Assembly: GCA_016191165.1 (NCBI GenBank) | Contig: JACPPF010000087.1 | Location: forward strand, 1 to 64,000 | DNA from: Planctomycetota bacterium | GTDB lineage: Bacteria > Planctomycetota > Planctomycetia > Gemmatales > Gemmataceae | Direction of reading: 5' to 3' | Length of the DNA: 64,000 nucleotides | Part shown: positions 15,817-25,143 of the stretch, piece by piece | How the letters are laid out: every line of letters begins with the position of its first letter | How positions within the stretch are numbered: the stretch's first letter is position 1 | Notes under the pieces: model-generated | Seen by the model: only the letters and a program-made list of their open reading frames with translations | Told to the model about the DNA's origin: nothing | Databases searched by the model: none | Program-made: the position numbers and the translations under genes

Positions 15817-17541
15817 ATGTCCACAATTCTGTTCGCACAACAAAAGTTCGATTGGCCTCTTCCCATCGATTGGCCTTACGTGGTTCTGATCGTCCTGGCC
15901 GCGATGGTGTTCTTCGTCGTCGCCTTCCTGTTCATGACGCGCTACAAACGCTGTCCGAGCAACCAGGTTCTGGTCATCTACGGCAAGTACACCGGCAGCG
16001 CGACGGGCACGCGCTGCCTTCATGGCGGCGCCCGCCTCGTGTTGCCGCTCGTACAGGATTTCGCCTACATGAGCCTGGAACCGATCCAGATCGAAGTGCC
16101 CCTCAAGGGCGCCCTGTCGATGGAAAACATTCGCGTCAACGTGCCCAGCGTCTTCACCGTCGCCGTCGGCACCGATCCGGAGACGATGCAAAACGCGGCC
16201 ATCCGCTTGCTTGGCCTCAACCTCGTCGAGATCAAGCAGCAGGCGGGCGACATCATCTTCGGCCAACTTCGCCAGGTCATCGCATCGATGAAGATCGAGG
16301 ATATCAACCGGGACCGCGACAAGTTCTTGCTGTCGATTCAAACCTCGCTGGAGCCGGAGCTCCAGAAGATCGGTCTGGTGCTCATCAACGTCAACATCAC
16401 CGACATCACGGACGAGTCGGGCTACATCGAGGCCATTGGCCGCAAGGCTGCGTCACAGGCGGTGCAGCAGGCGAAGATCGACGTGGCCGAGCAGGAACGG
16501 CACGGGCAGATCGGCGTTGCCGAGGCGGAGCGCGAGAAGTTCATTCAGGTCGCCAACGCGACGAAGCTGCGCGAGATCGGCACGCGCGAGGCGATGCGCG
16601 AACAGATGGTCCGCGTCGCCCAGCTCGACAAGGAGACCAAGGTCGGCGAGCAATCCGCCGCGCTTGAGCGCGAGGCGCTGATCAAGGAGGCGCAGCGTTT
16701 GCAGGCCGTGCGCATTGCCGAGCTGGACAAGGAACAGAAGGTCGGCGAGCAGAACGCCGCGTTTGAGAAGGAAGCGCAGATCAAGGACGCCGAGCGCAAG
16801 ATGCGTATCTCCATCGCCGACGCCAATGCCAAGGCGATCACGGGCGAAACGCAAGCCCAGGCGGAGGTCGTGCTGGCGCAGGCGAACTTGCAGGTCAAAC
16901 AGGCTGAAGCCTTTCAGCTCGGTGAAACGCGCAAGCGCGAATCCGAGGCCGCCGTCCAGGAATCGCAGCATCGCGCCCAGGCCAAGGCCGCGCTCGCTCA
17001 GGCCGAACGCATCGAGGCGGAACGCCGCGCCGAACTGGAAGCGCCGGCCAAGGCCCAGAAAGCGAAAGTGATCGTCGAGGCCGAGGCGGAAGCCGAGAAG
17101 CGGCGCATCGAGGCGGAAGGCCAGGCGTCCGCCATTTACGCCAAGCTCGAAGCCGAGGCCCGCGGGCAGTTTGAGATCCTCGCCAAAAAGGGCGATGGGC
17201 TCAAGCGCATCATCGACGCCTGCGGCGGCGCCCAGCAGGCGTTTCAGATTCTCATGCTCGAACACCTGGACCACCTCGCGCAGGCGTCGGCCCAGGCGAT
17301 CTCCAACATCAAATTCGACAAGGTCGTCGTCTGGGAGAACGGCGGCAACGGCGATGGGTCCAACACCTCGCGATTCCTGCAAGGCATGGCCCACAGCTTG
17401 CCGCCCATGATGCAGGTGATGAAGGACATCGGCGGCATCGAGATTCCCGAATTCATCGCTCGCTTCGCCAAGGATGCGCAGACTTCCGCGCCCTCAACCG
17501 ATGGAGCGAACGCCAAACCGACGGAAAAGCCTGCCAAGTAA
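15817..17541 (+). CDS. Flotillin-family protein (YqiK/FloT type)
   Basis: The 574-residue protein has an N-terminal TM anchor (about 19-42). An SPFH/Band-7 domain follows (about 45-230; IYGKYTGSATGTRCLHGGAR, VFTVAVGTDPETMQNAA, LGLNLVEIKQQAGDIIFGQLR). A long Ala/Glu/Lys-rich coiled-coil region contains two LDKE.KVGEQ repeats (about 269 and 303). The C-terminal domain contains HLDHLAQASAQAISNIKFDKVVVWE, as in other flotillins. An AAGGG site precedes the start. Flotillins oligomerise on the inner face of the membrane and organise microdomains. It is paired with the NfeD-like gene immediately upstream. Confidence 0.92.
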   Translation: MSTILFAQQKFDWPLPIDWPYVVLIVLAAMVFFVVAFLFMTRYKRCPSNQVLVIYGKYTGSATGTRCLHGGARLVLPLVQDFAYMSLEPIQIEVPLKGALSMENIRVNVPSVFTVAVGTDPETMQNAAIRLLGLNLVEIKQQAGDIIFGQLRQVIASMKIEDINRDRDKFLLSIQTSLEPELQKIGLVLINVNITDITDESGYIEAIGRKAASQAVQQAKIDVAEQERHGQIGVAEAEREKFIQVANATKLREIGTREAMREQMVRVAQLDKETKVGEQSAALEREALIKEAQRLQAVRIAELDKEQKVGEQNAAFEKEAQIKDAERKMRISIADANAKAITGETQAQAEVVLAQANLQVKQAEAFQLGETRKRESEAAVQESQHRAQAKAALAQAERIEAERRAELEAPAKAQKAKVIVEAEAEAEKRRIEAEGQASAIYAKLEAEARGQFEILAKKGDGLKRIIDACGGAQQAFQILMLEHLDHLAQASAQAISNIKFDKVVVWENGGNGDGSNTSRFLQGMAHSLPPMMQVMKDIGGIEIPEFIARFAKDAQTSAPSTDGANAKPTEKPAK

Positions 17542-17587
17542 GGTTCTTGTTTATGCTGCACGCGCTCGCGATTGGCACATTTGTTAC

Positions 17588-17643
17588 GAGCCGCGACCGT
17601 AAGGGGCGGGAACAAACCCAACGCTCCCTTTCGGTCGCGGCTC
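17588..17643. repeat. GCCGCGACCG-family inverted repeat, degenerate copy
   Basis: GAGCCGCGACCG (17588-17599) pairs with CGGTCGCGGCTC (17632-17643), and the interior AGGGGCGGG/CGCTCCCTT is only partly complementary. It belongs to the same family as 12493-12544. It follows the flotillin gene by about 45 bases and could end its transcript. The rest of 17542-17773 has no gene. Confidence 0.75.
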
Positions 17644-17773
17644 ATTAATGAGGACGGGTCATTTCGTGGCGAGTGCAGTATAAACGGAGCCTTGTCCGCA
17701 TTCTCTGGATGACCTATCCTGAACGTTGCACCCGCGGCAAAACCCCCGCGGCCAAACAGATGCGGACGTTCCC

Positions 17774-20700
17774 ATGCCCCTATCGGTCACCTGCCCCCGG
17801 TGTGAGAGCAATTATCAACTTGACGCGAACATGCGCGGCAAGCGGATGCGTTGCCCGAACACGATTTGCCGGGCGGTCTTCGAGGTGCGTGACGATAGTG
17901 ATCCGCTACCCGGCCCCACCGAGCCAGTTGTGGCGCCGCCCGTAATGCCAATACCTGATGTGCCACCGCCCGTTGTGGCGCGGTCCCCCGACCCTTCCGC
18001 GGAGGAGCCGGCGTCGGCAGGCCCGACCCCAGCCGCACCCGTTGAGCCGAAGCCCGAGGCGCTGCCGCCTCCCAGGCGTGTCGATCCGCCGAAGCGAAAA
18101 CCGGTGCCGATGCCGCTCGAACCGACGCCGGATTTTGGGGACGATTTCCCCGGCGATGACGAGCCTGCGCCCGCGTCCGCAGCCACGGCGATTGCGACCG
18201 AGGCCTGGCAGCCGGACGTGTGGGAAAGCCCACGCGCCCCGGAAGAAGCGGCGCCCGCACCGGTCGCGATTGCCCAGGCCACGGAACCGGCGCCGCGGCA
18301 GCGTTCTGCCTGGCGCGCCGTCTGGATCATCGCCGGAATGCTGATCATGCTCGGCATCGTCGCTGGCGTAGGAGTTTGGCGCGTCCGGGGAACCATCGAG
18401 ACCAACGAAGCCGAGACCTTTCAGAAAGCCGACGAACTCTACAAGAAGCCCGATTTTGCCGAAGCGTCGGCGGCGTTTCAGAAACTGTATCGCGAGTTCC
18501 CGGATAGCCCCCACAACAAGAAGTACCGTTTTCTTGCCGAATTGAGCGACGTACGTCTTTCCGCCTACGCGCGCGAAGGCACCGAGGAAACGGTGAAGGC
18601 GCTCGAACGAGTGTTGCAGTTGGCCGGCATGTATCAGGGCGATCCGTTGCTGAAGGAACGCGAGGCGGACATCTGGCAGACGTTGAACTTTCTGTCAACC
18701 GAGTTGACCGCATGTGCCGAGCGCGAGAAATCGCCGTATTATCTACCGATGGCCCGGCGCGCCTGGGCCGAGGCAAAGAAACGCTCGCCACCCTCGGGCG
18801 GCAACCCAGGTGAGCGCGAGCGCAAGCTCACGCAGGAATGGAAGCGCATCGAAGCGTTGCTCAATTCCCACGCGGAACGCCAACACCTGATTGCCACGAT
18901 CAGGAAGCAGCTGCCCGCGCCAACGGCCCCGGGCGTGCGGGAGGCAAGGACGTTGGCGGAGAAAACCAGGCGAAGCGACGAGCCGGAAATCCGGGCGCTC
19001 CTGAACGAGTTGTCCAAGGCCCATCGCGAGCGCGTCATTTTTGTGCCGACCGACCCAGGCCAGAAGGCCCGGCCTCTGGACGACGACCCGTTTCCCAGCC
19101 TGAGCGTGACGCCGCGGGTTCAATCCGATCGAGGGGTGAAAACTACGGGGCCGCCGATCCTGGCGCTGGCGCGCGGCGTACTTTATGCGCTGGAACCGAC
19201 GAAGGGGGAGCTGCGCTGGGCGCGGCGCGTCGGCATCGACACGAGCGCCCTGCCGTTGCGCGTCCCCGCGGATTCGATCACGCCGGAGTTGGCGCTGGTG
19301 TTTTCGTCGGACCAGCGCAGCGTTGCCGCGGTCATCATGGAAACCGGGGCGACGCTCTGGATCACGGCGCTGGAGGGGGCATGCCTCGGGACGCCGGTGC
19401 TGGTGGATCGCACGTTGCTGGTCCCGACCGTGGCAGGCAAGATCGAGGAAATCGAAGTGGCGGAGGGGCGCCGTGTGGGCGCGTACCAGGTTGGCCAGCC
19501 ATTCCAGGTCGGCGGGGTTCGGTTGCCAGGGACGTCGCTCGCCTATTTCCCGGCGGACGAGTATTGCCTGTACGAAATTGATGTTACGAAAAGAATCTGT
19601 ACGAATATTCTCTATACGCGCCACGCCGCCGGCTCCTTGCTCGGGCTGCCTGCGCTCTATTCGGGAGACAAGCAAGCCTGGCTGCTTCAGGGCCTCGCGA
19701 CCGGACTCAACCATGCCGCGGTGAAGGCGTATGCCTTGCCGATTCAAAACGCGGAGCAGAGGCCCGTGGCGGAAGCGGATCTGCCCGGTGTTTCAACCCG
19801 GCCCTGGTTCGGAACGGATCGCTTCGCCATCATGACCGAATCCGGCTTCCTGTCCCCGCGCGGCGTTCGGCAACCCGGCACGCGCGACCCACTCCTGTTT
19901 CGACACCTCAAGCAGGACTTCCTCGTCGATCCCGCCAGGCGGGCCGGTCGCTGCGTGATCGCTTACGCCGATCGCTACAACTACTGGCCGATGACACACG
20001 GCCAACTGCATCGCGTGCAGGCGATCTTCGACGCGAGCAAGGGCCCGGATTTGGTCGCCACCTGGCCGGCGCCCATCCGGCTCGGCACGTTGCTTCATCG
20101 GACCCAGGCGCGAACCGAGGGCGCGGGCGGAGATATCCTTTACCTGACAACCCAGGACGGCGATCGGCCCGTGTGCCTCGCCAGCGCCGTCGAAGCCAAC
20201 ACCGGAAAAATTCTCTGGCAGCGGCAGCTCGGCGTCATGCCCCAGCAGGCGCCGCTCGTTGCCAACGGGACCATTTATCTCAACGACGCCGGGGGCGTGA
20301 TTCGTTTTGATTCCGGCCAACTTTCCAAAAAGCCCCAGCCGGCCTGGCGCGAACTGGGAGAGCGCTTGCTACCCGCGTCGGCCGACGGCGCCTCGAGGAT
20401 ATTGCTTGCCAATGAAAAATCGTATTTCGTGCTGTCCTGGCCGGCGAGCGCCATGAAGCTGCGCGTCGAGATCGGCTCCCTCGCCGGCGGGGAAAAGCCG
20501 CGCGCGTTCGACGTGGGGTTGTCAAGCGCCATCCAGGGAACTCCGGCGCTGGGCGACGGTTTCCTGCTGATTCCGCTCGCCAGCGGCATCGTCGTGCGCG
20601 TCAACCTTCAGGACGGCGCCTTCATCAACGGCCCCGACTGGCGCGCCGCTGGCGCGGAAGAGCAGGCGCGTGGGCACATCGCCGTTTTGAACGCCCGGGA

Positions 20701-21277
20701 GTTTGTGCTGAGCGATGGCTCGCGCGGCCTGTCGCGCATGGCATCCGCCGATGGCAAACTGTTCGATCGGCGCGCCACGGTGCAACTTTCTCATCGCGTG
20801 ATGGCGGCGCCGGTGGTCGTGCCAGCGGCAGGCGCGACGCCGGCCGCCCTTTGTGTTCTCGACGCCTCCGATACGCTTACGCTGCTCGATGCCGATCGGC
20901 TGGCAGTGGTGCGGCGCTGGCCGGTGTCCGGCAAGGTGACGGCGGGACCATTCGTACGCGGCGGTAAGATCGGCTGCATCGTCGGTCGCACGCGTCTGGT
21001 CTGGCACGATCCGGACAAGGACGAGCCAATCTGGGCCTATTCGTTCGCCGACGTGGTTGGGGCCCCGAACCTGATTGACGGCGTTCTGGTCGTCGCCGAT
21101 GTCGCGGGGCAGTTGCTCGCGCTCGATCCGGCGAGTGGCCGGCCGCTCGGGCCCGGCGTGACTCTGCGCGCCAACGTCGCGCCGACCGCGGCGCCGGTGG
21201 CGTTCGGGCCTGGGCGGGCGTTTGTGCCGCTGACCGATGGCACGATCCTCTTGTTACCGCTCGAAAAACTGCGCTGA
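17774..21277 (+). CDS. Zinc-ribbon / TM / beta-propeller (PQQ-like) protein
   Basis: The start is the ATG at 17774 (MPLSVTCPRC). The 1167-residue protein begins with a four-cysteine zinc ribbon (C7, C10, C27, C32), as found at the N-terminus of many planctomycete membrane proteins. A Pro/Ala-rich linker (about 45-180) and one TM helix (about 182-205) follow, then a helical TPR-like stretch (FQKADELYKKPDFAEASAAF). A long C-terminal half resembles PQQ-type beta-propeller blades (LYALEPTKGELRWARRVGID, VEANTGKILWQRQLG, VADVAGQLLALDPASGRPLG). The N-terminus would be cytoplasmic and the propeller extracytoplasmic. There is no evidence for quinone-dependent enzyme activity; such repeats are often scaffolds. 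Confidence 0.75.
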   Translation: MPLSVTCPRCESNYQLDANMRGKRMRCPNTICRAVFEVRDDSDPLPGPTEPVVAPPVMPIPDVPPPVVARSPDPSAEEPASAGPTPAAPVEPKPEALPPPRRVDPPKRKPVPMPLEPTPDFGDDFPGDDEPAPASAATAIATEAWQPDVWESPRAPEEAAPAPVAIAQATEPAPRQRSAWRAVWIIAGMLIMLGIVAGVGVWRVRGTIETNEAETFQKADELYKKPDFAEASAAFQKLYREFPDSPHNKKYRFLAELSDVRLSAYAREGTEETVKALERVLQLAGMYQGDPLLKEREADIWQTLNFLSTELTACAEREKSPYYLPMARRAWAEAKKRSPPSGGNPGERERKLTQEWKRIEALLNSHAERQHLIATIRKQLPAPTAPGVREARTLAEKTRRSDEPEIRALLNELSKAHRERVIFVPTDPGQKARPLDDDPFPSLSVTPRVQSDRGVKTTGPPILALARGVLYALEPTKGELRWARRVGIDTSALPLRVPADSITPELALVFSSDQRSVAAVIMETGATLWITALEGACLGTPVLVDRTLLVPTVAGKIEEIEVAEGRRVGAYQVGQPFQVGGVRLPGTSLAYFPADEYCLYEIDVTKRICTNILYTRHAAGSLLGLPALYSGDKQAWLLQGLATGLNHAAVKAYALPIQNAEQRPVAEADLPGVSTRPWFGTDRFAIMTESGFLSPRGVRQPGTRDPLLFRHLKQDFLVDPARRAGRCVIAYADRYNYWPMTHGQLHRVQAIFDASKGPDLVATWPAPIRLGTLLHRTQARTEGAGGDILYLTTQDGDRPVCLASAVEANTGKILWQRQLGVMPQQAPLVANGTIYLNDAGGVIRFDSGQLSKKPQPAWRELGERLLPASADGASRILLANEKSYFVLSWPASAMKLRVEIGSLAGGEKPRAFDVGLSSAIQGTPALGDGFLLIPLASGIVVRVNLQDGAFINGPDWRAAGAEEQARGHIAVLNAREFVLSDGSRGLSRMASADGKLFDRRATVQLSHRVMAAPVVVPAAGATPAALCVLDASDTLTLLDADRLAVVRRWPVSGKVTAGPFVRGGKIGCIVGRTRLVWHDPDKDEPIWAYSFADVVGAPNLIDGVLVVADVAGQLLALDPASGRPLGPGVTLRANVAPTAAPVAFGPGRAFVPLTDGTILLLPLEKLR

Positions 21278-21357
21278 AAACGCCAGCCCGCGGCGTGAGT
21301 CCGGGGTACGCTGGCAATTCCCGTGATTGCGCTACGGGGTTCCGTGGAACGTCTTGC

Positions 21358-22014
21358 ATGCCAACCTATGGTCTCATTCCTGCCGCGGGCAAGAGCCGAC
21401 GGATGGGCCGCCCGAAATTGCTTTTGCCCCTCGGCCCCAGCACGGTGATCGAGCGCGTGGTGGCTGCGTTGCGCGCGGCGGGGATCGCGGATGTCCTGGT
21501 CGTCGTTGGCCCGGGCGCAAACGAATTGGAAGACCGCGCCCAGGCGTCGGGCGCTCATGTTCTTGCACTCGATCACGACACGGCGGACATGCGAACCACC
21601 TGCGAACACGGCCTGGCCTGGATCGAGGAGCGCTTCCACCCGCGAAACCTGATTGACAGCTGGCTTCTACTTCCGGCGGATCATCCGACCGTGCGGCCGG
21701 AGGTGATGCGGACCATGCGATTGCGAGCCTACCTCCCCTCCCTGCTCATGAAGGAAGGGCTGCATGTGGAGGCGAGTACGCCTTCGATCATCGTGCCGAC
21801 TTTTGCAGGCCGGCGCGGCCATCCAACCTTGTTGCGCTGGTCACATGCCGCGGAAATACGAAACTGGCCCCGGGATCAGGGGCTAAACGCCTACATTCGC
21901 GCCCATGAGTCCGAGACGCTGGAATTGCCCTGGCCGAGCGATGAAATCCTCCTGGACCTGGATACGCCGGCGGACTACGAGCGGTTGTTGAGCAAGGGCG
22001 AAGCCGGGGGGTGA
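21358..22014 (+). CDS. MocA/MobA-like nucleotidyltransferase
   Basis: The start is set at MPTYGLIPAAGKSRRMG (21358). The 218-residue protein has the nucleotide-binding signature LIPAAGKSRRMGRPKLLLPLG, a DSWLLLPADHP segment matching the metal-binding region, RRGHPTLL and the C-terminal LDLDTPADYERL. These fit molybdenum-cofactor cytidylyl/guanylyl-transferase-like enzymes (MocA/MobA, NTP_transf_3). No molybdenum cofactor genes lie nearby, so the acceptor is uncertain. It follows the propeller gene by 80 bases. Confidence 0.8.
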   Translation: MPTYGLIPAAGKSRRMGRPKLLLPLGPSTVIERVVAALRAAGIADVLVVVGPGANELEDRAQASGAHVLALDHDTADMRTTCEHGLAWIEERFHPRNLIDSWLLLPADHPTVRPEVMRTMRLRAYLPSLLMKEGLHVEASTPSIIVPTFAGRRGHPTLLRWSHAAEIRNWPRDQGLNAYIRAHESETLELPWPSDEILLDLDTPADYERLLSKGEAGG

Positions 22015-22150
22015 ACGCACGCGCACCGTGGGGTTTTTGAAATTCGCAATCTGAGCCAGGCCACGGCGACCAGAATCTTGTGTCACAGTGCCCCCAATTC
22101 GCCGTATTCAAGATGAGGGAAATGTTTACTGGCATTTTTGAGGGCCGATC

Positions 22151-22579
22151 ATGGTTTGTTTCAAGCAACACGCGCTGGTTGTCTTGTTGGTCGGCTTTCT
22201 TGTGTTGCCGCCGGAATTGGCAACGGGCCAGGAAACGAAGCCGGTGGAACGGCCCAGGCCAGAACTGCCGACTCCTGTGAGCGCCGATAAGCTCACACGC
22301 ACCCAGATGCTTTTCCGTCCGAACGGGACGATTCAAATCGCAGAAAAACAGATCGGCAAGCCCGACGCGTTTCCGCCCCAATCGGCGGTGAAGCCCGAGC
22401 AGGACTCGCGTCAGGGCGTCCTCATCCGGCCCGGCCGGACCCTTCCCTCCATCACGATCGATGGCGTGCCTCAGGGGTTGCTCGTCCTTGGCGGCCTATT
22501 CGCCGTCTGCTACCTCGCGGCACGGATCTTCGCATGGGCGATCGCTCGGCCGATAACACCGGATCGCGCCGTGAAATAG
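22151..22579 (+). CDS. Signal-peptide protein with C-terminal TM helix, unknown
   Basis: The 142-residue product has an N-terminal export signal (LVVLLVGFLVLPPELATGQE), a Pro/charged middle and one TM helix near the C-terminus (PQGLLVLGGLFAVCYLAARIF). No family is recognised. Codon use agrees with neighbours. The 136 bases between it and the MocA-like gene show no clear promoter. Confidence 0.55.
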   Translation: MVCFKQHALVVLLVGFLVLPPELATGQETKPVERPRPELPTPVSADKLTRTQMLFRPNGTIQIAEKQIGKPDAFPPQSAVKPEQDSRQGVLIRPGRTLPSITIDGVPQGLLVLGGLFAVCYLAARIFAWAIARPITPDRAVK

Positions 22580-22767
22580 CCCCGCCTGCGCCAACGTGAT
22601 CCGGGATCGCATTTGCCGATAGGCGCCGCGCGGCGCCGTTCATACGTCGCGAATCCGCATCGGGGAGCTCGGTTATGGACCAAGATCATCTCCAAGACGA
22701 GAGCATCGCCATGGAACATCACTATGTGACTTCCGAAAAACAACTTCCAGATTTGTTTAAGCCGTGG

Positions 22768-22849
22768 CCGGGGTCCGGTACTCCGGACCCCGGAGAACAG
22801 TCCGAACCGTGGCGTGGCTCACCGGGGTCACGGAGTACCGTGACCCCGG
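22768..22849. repeat. Two related GGGGTC palindromes
   Basis: CCGGGGTCCGG TACT CCGGACCCCGG (22768-22793) is followed by CCGGGGTCACGG AGTA CCGTGACCCCGG (22822-22849). They share the CCGGGGTC/GACCCCGG ends and differ inside by compensating changes. They lie in a 577-base non-coding stretch (22580-23156) that otherwise holds only the next repeat and a terminator. A plus-strand ORF starting at 22675 runs through these palindromes and is not supported. Confidence 0.85.
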
Positions 22850-22943
22850 CGGCGGTGGCCAGAGAATCGGGAAGTTATTTTGCTAATGATGCTACGGATT
22901 CCTGGGCAAATTGCGCAACCTCATCGGGGGAAAAGTGCCGACC

Positions 22944-23026
22944 GTAGGGTGCGTCAAGCGCGGCGCGGACGCACCGTTGACCTTGCAAATGGGTGGTGCG
23001 TCTGCGCTGCGCTTGACGCACGCTAC
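22944..23026. repeat. Long inverted repeat, GTAGGGTGCGTCAAGCGC family
   Basis: GTAGGGTGCGTCAAGCGC... (22944-22975) pairs with ...GCGCTTGACGCACGCTAC (22995-23026), about 32 bp per arm with a few mismatches and a 19-base centre. Outside it, TTGCGCAACC (22912-22921) and GGTTGCGCAA (23034-23043) form a further flanking inverted pair. It has the form of a small non-autonomous palindromic element. Confidence 0.8.
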
Positions 23027-23088
23027 GACTCAAGGTTGCGCAAATTGCGCAGGGATCGGTAAAGATCGCTCCGTTGAAGCGGGTGATG

Positions 23089-23123
23089 AAAAAAAAAGAG
23101 GCTGGGCATTGACGCCCAACCTC
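23089..23123 (-). terminator. Rho-independent terminator of the secreted Ig-like gene
   Basis: On the minus strand GAGGTTGGGC, a 6-base loop and GCCCAGCCTC are followed directly by a run of at least eight T. It lies 34 bases after the stop of the minus-strand gene at 23157-24764. Confidence 0.85.
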
Positions 23124-23156
23124 AGGAGTTGCGTTTTGCGCCTGGATTGAGTTTCC

Positions 23157-24764
23157 TCAGGGACGGCGTGGCGACGTGCTGCCGGTTACGCCGAGGACGG
23201 TGGCGCGGGGTTCGGTCAGGTCGATGAGGATCGGCTGGCGCGAGGAGTCCTGCGCCAGGTTGCCGGCGCGGTCGGTCACCTCGATCTTGACGAAGAACTG
23301 GGGCCCGGCATCGCGCGGGAAGGTCCAGCGATGCACGCCGTCGTTCTTGACGTTGCGAGCGATGACTTGCCAGGCGCCGTCGGCGCGCGTGCGGTAGAAG
23401 AGGTTGACCGGTTCGGCGCTGAGGTTGTTGTCGGTCGCATTCCAGCGCAGCTCGACCTGGCCGGAGCCGGGCAGCACTTCGGCGGAGCGAAGTTGCACGA
23501 ACGGACTGGTGGTATCGACCTCGACGGTGCAATGAGGCAGGTCGCCGCGGACCGGCGCTCGGCCGCCGAATCCGTTGCCATTGGTGACGACGATGCGGAT
23601 GCCAAAGACGCCGTCGCCGGGCAGGTTGACCTCGGCGGGGCTGCGTTTGTCGGTGTCCTCGCCGAGGCGATGCCAGGTTTGGCCCTTGTCGGGTGTCATG
23701 AAAACTTCAACTTTGCCGACGCCGCTGGGGCCGACCTGATCAATCCGATATTCGATGGCGGCATGTGTGGTGTTGATGAGCTGGCGCGGGCCATCGGCTT
23801 GCTGCGGGCTCGGCAGCGGCGCCGGAGTCGATTGGCCGGTTTTCTGAATCTCGGGCTGGGGCAGACCTCCCGGCGGCTGAATCGGCAGCGGGCTTCCCTG
23901 CGGCAAACCCGAGGGGCTGAAGTCGCTGACGCGCGTCGGGCCTTCGTTCTTGAACGCCGGCAGCATGTCCAGCCGCGGCATCGGCAGATCGGGCTGCGGC
24001 ATCGGCGCGATCTTCGGATCGGGAACCACGCTCGCCTGCTCGATTTTCGTCGGCGCCGCCTTGGGCGCCACCGGGGCCAGCGCCGACCCAATCAGTTCGC
24101 GAACGTTGACTTCCTTGGTGGCAACATGGCCTGCCAGGTCCCGCACCGTGATCACGACCGGAAACCGCAGCAGCTCGCCTCCCTTGAGCCGGAAGGTGTT
24201 GGGCTGATTCGGAAATGCCTCCAGCGCCACGTCGCCGGCGCTGGTTCGGCAGATGGCCCGGAGGGTGGTCATGTCTGGATTCACGTCAGTCACGGTACAA
24301 CGCAGGCACAAATCGTTTTGCGGACTGGTCCAGGATTGAACCTGAATGATCGGAGCAACGGTGTCCACAATGACGCGCTGACTGGGCGCGGCCAAATTCA
24401 CATCGGGTGGGTCCATCCGACCGGCCTTGTCGACAGTCGCCAGGGTGTACCAATATTCTCCATCTTGCGCCACTTTGCAGCTAAACCGTGTCAGGTTTTG
24501 GTTTCCCGACTCCTGCAGTTTCCAGCCGCTGGTCGGCGTCTTGACGTAGAGGCGAAATTCGCTGATGGCAAGGCGATCCGCCGGTTCCATGTGAACGGGC
24601 AGATCAAAGCCTTGCGTCTTGGCGTAATGCGCCGGCGCCTGGGTCGGGACAGCCTTGGGCGCTTGCGCAACCGCGACCCCCGCTGAGCCCAGCAGTGCTG
24701 CACCGAGCACGGCCGAGTGAATGGTTTGCATGGTCCAATGTCGCAAGAGACTTCCCCATGTCAT
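23157..24764 (-). CDS. Secreted protein with Ig-like domains
   Basis: The start is the ATG at 24764 (MTWGSLLRHW), 8 bases after AAGGGGAG; the open frame further upstream has no RBS. The 535-residue product has a signal peptide (SAVLGAALLGSAGVAVAQA). It has at least three fibronectin/Ig-like beta modules with the shared pattern ...YTLATVDKAGRMDPPD, VVITVRDLAGHVATKEV and FVKIEVTDRAGNLAQDSSRQP. A Pro/Gln-rich linker (about residues 265-350) lies between them. The protein is probably a surface or periplasmic binding or structural protein; no catalytic motif is seen. Confidence 0.75.
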   Translation of the reverse strand: MTWGSLLRHWTMQTIHSAVLGAALLGSAGVAVAQAPKAVPTQAPAHYAKTQGFDLPVHMEPADRLAISEFRLYVKTPTSGWKLQESGNQNLTRFSCKVAQDGEYWYTLATVDKAGRMDPPDVNLAAPSQRVIVDTVAPIIQVQSWTSPQNDLCLRCTVTDVNPDMTTLRAICRTSAGDVALEAFPNQPNTFRLKGGELLRFPVVITVRDLAGHVATKEVNVRELIGSALAPVAPKAAPTKIEQASVVPDPKIAPMPQPDLPMPRLDMLPAFKNEGPTRVSDFSPSGLPQGSPLPIQPPGGLPQPEIQKTGQSTPAPLPSPQQADGPRQLINTTHAAIEYRIDQVGPSGVGKVEVFMTPDKGQTWHRLGEDTDKRSPAEVNLPGDGVFGIRIVVTNGNGFGGRAPVRGDLPHCTVEVDTTSPFVQLRSAEVLPGSGQVELRWNATDNNLSAEPVNLFYRTRADGAWQVIARNVKNDGVHRWTFPRDAGPQFFVKIEVTDRAGNLAQDSSRQPILIDLTEPRATVLGVTGSTSPRRP

Positions 24765-25018
24765 GCCCGATACTCCCCTTGGTTGAGTCATGCCGACGGA
24801 CCATCCTTCCCCCCGGATGGCAATCTGGCCGTTGCAAGGCTCTGGTTCTTCCCTGATTGAGGCGGGGCTTTTAAGAAATGGTTCGCATTCTGTCAATACC
24901 AGTTGCCGCGGTTCTTGATTGCCGTTGTTCAAAAAGTTGACATGGAATATCCTGGGGGCGAAGCGTGGGCAGTGGACAACCGGCACCGGCACGTCGGCCT
25001 GGTTCAACAGAAGGTCAC

Positions 25019-25093
25019 AGCGAGCCGGCGGGCTTGTCCCGGCGGTCCATGCCAATCCGGTTTGATTTGCCGCCAGGATAGGCCCGGCTCGCT
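25019..25093. repeat. AGCGAGCCGG inverted repeat
   Basis: AGCGAGCCGG (25019-25028) pairs with CCGGCTCGCT (25084-25093) around a GC-rich centre with an internal CCGGCGGGCTTGTCCCGGCGG palindrome-like core. It lies in the 379-base divergent gap (24765-25143) between the secreted Ig-like gene and the DotU-like gene, 51 bases before the latter's start. The rest of the gap shows no gene. Confidence 0.65.
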
Positions 25094-25143
25094 GATTGTT
25101 CTGTCCGCCGCCGGCGATCCGCCGGCGCTGAGGGATTCGCATC

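Noticed and set aside
22675-22947. 90-residue plus-strand ORF
   Set aside because: It reads straight through two palindromic repeats, and nothing in the product looks like a protein domain.
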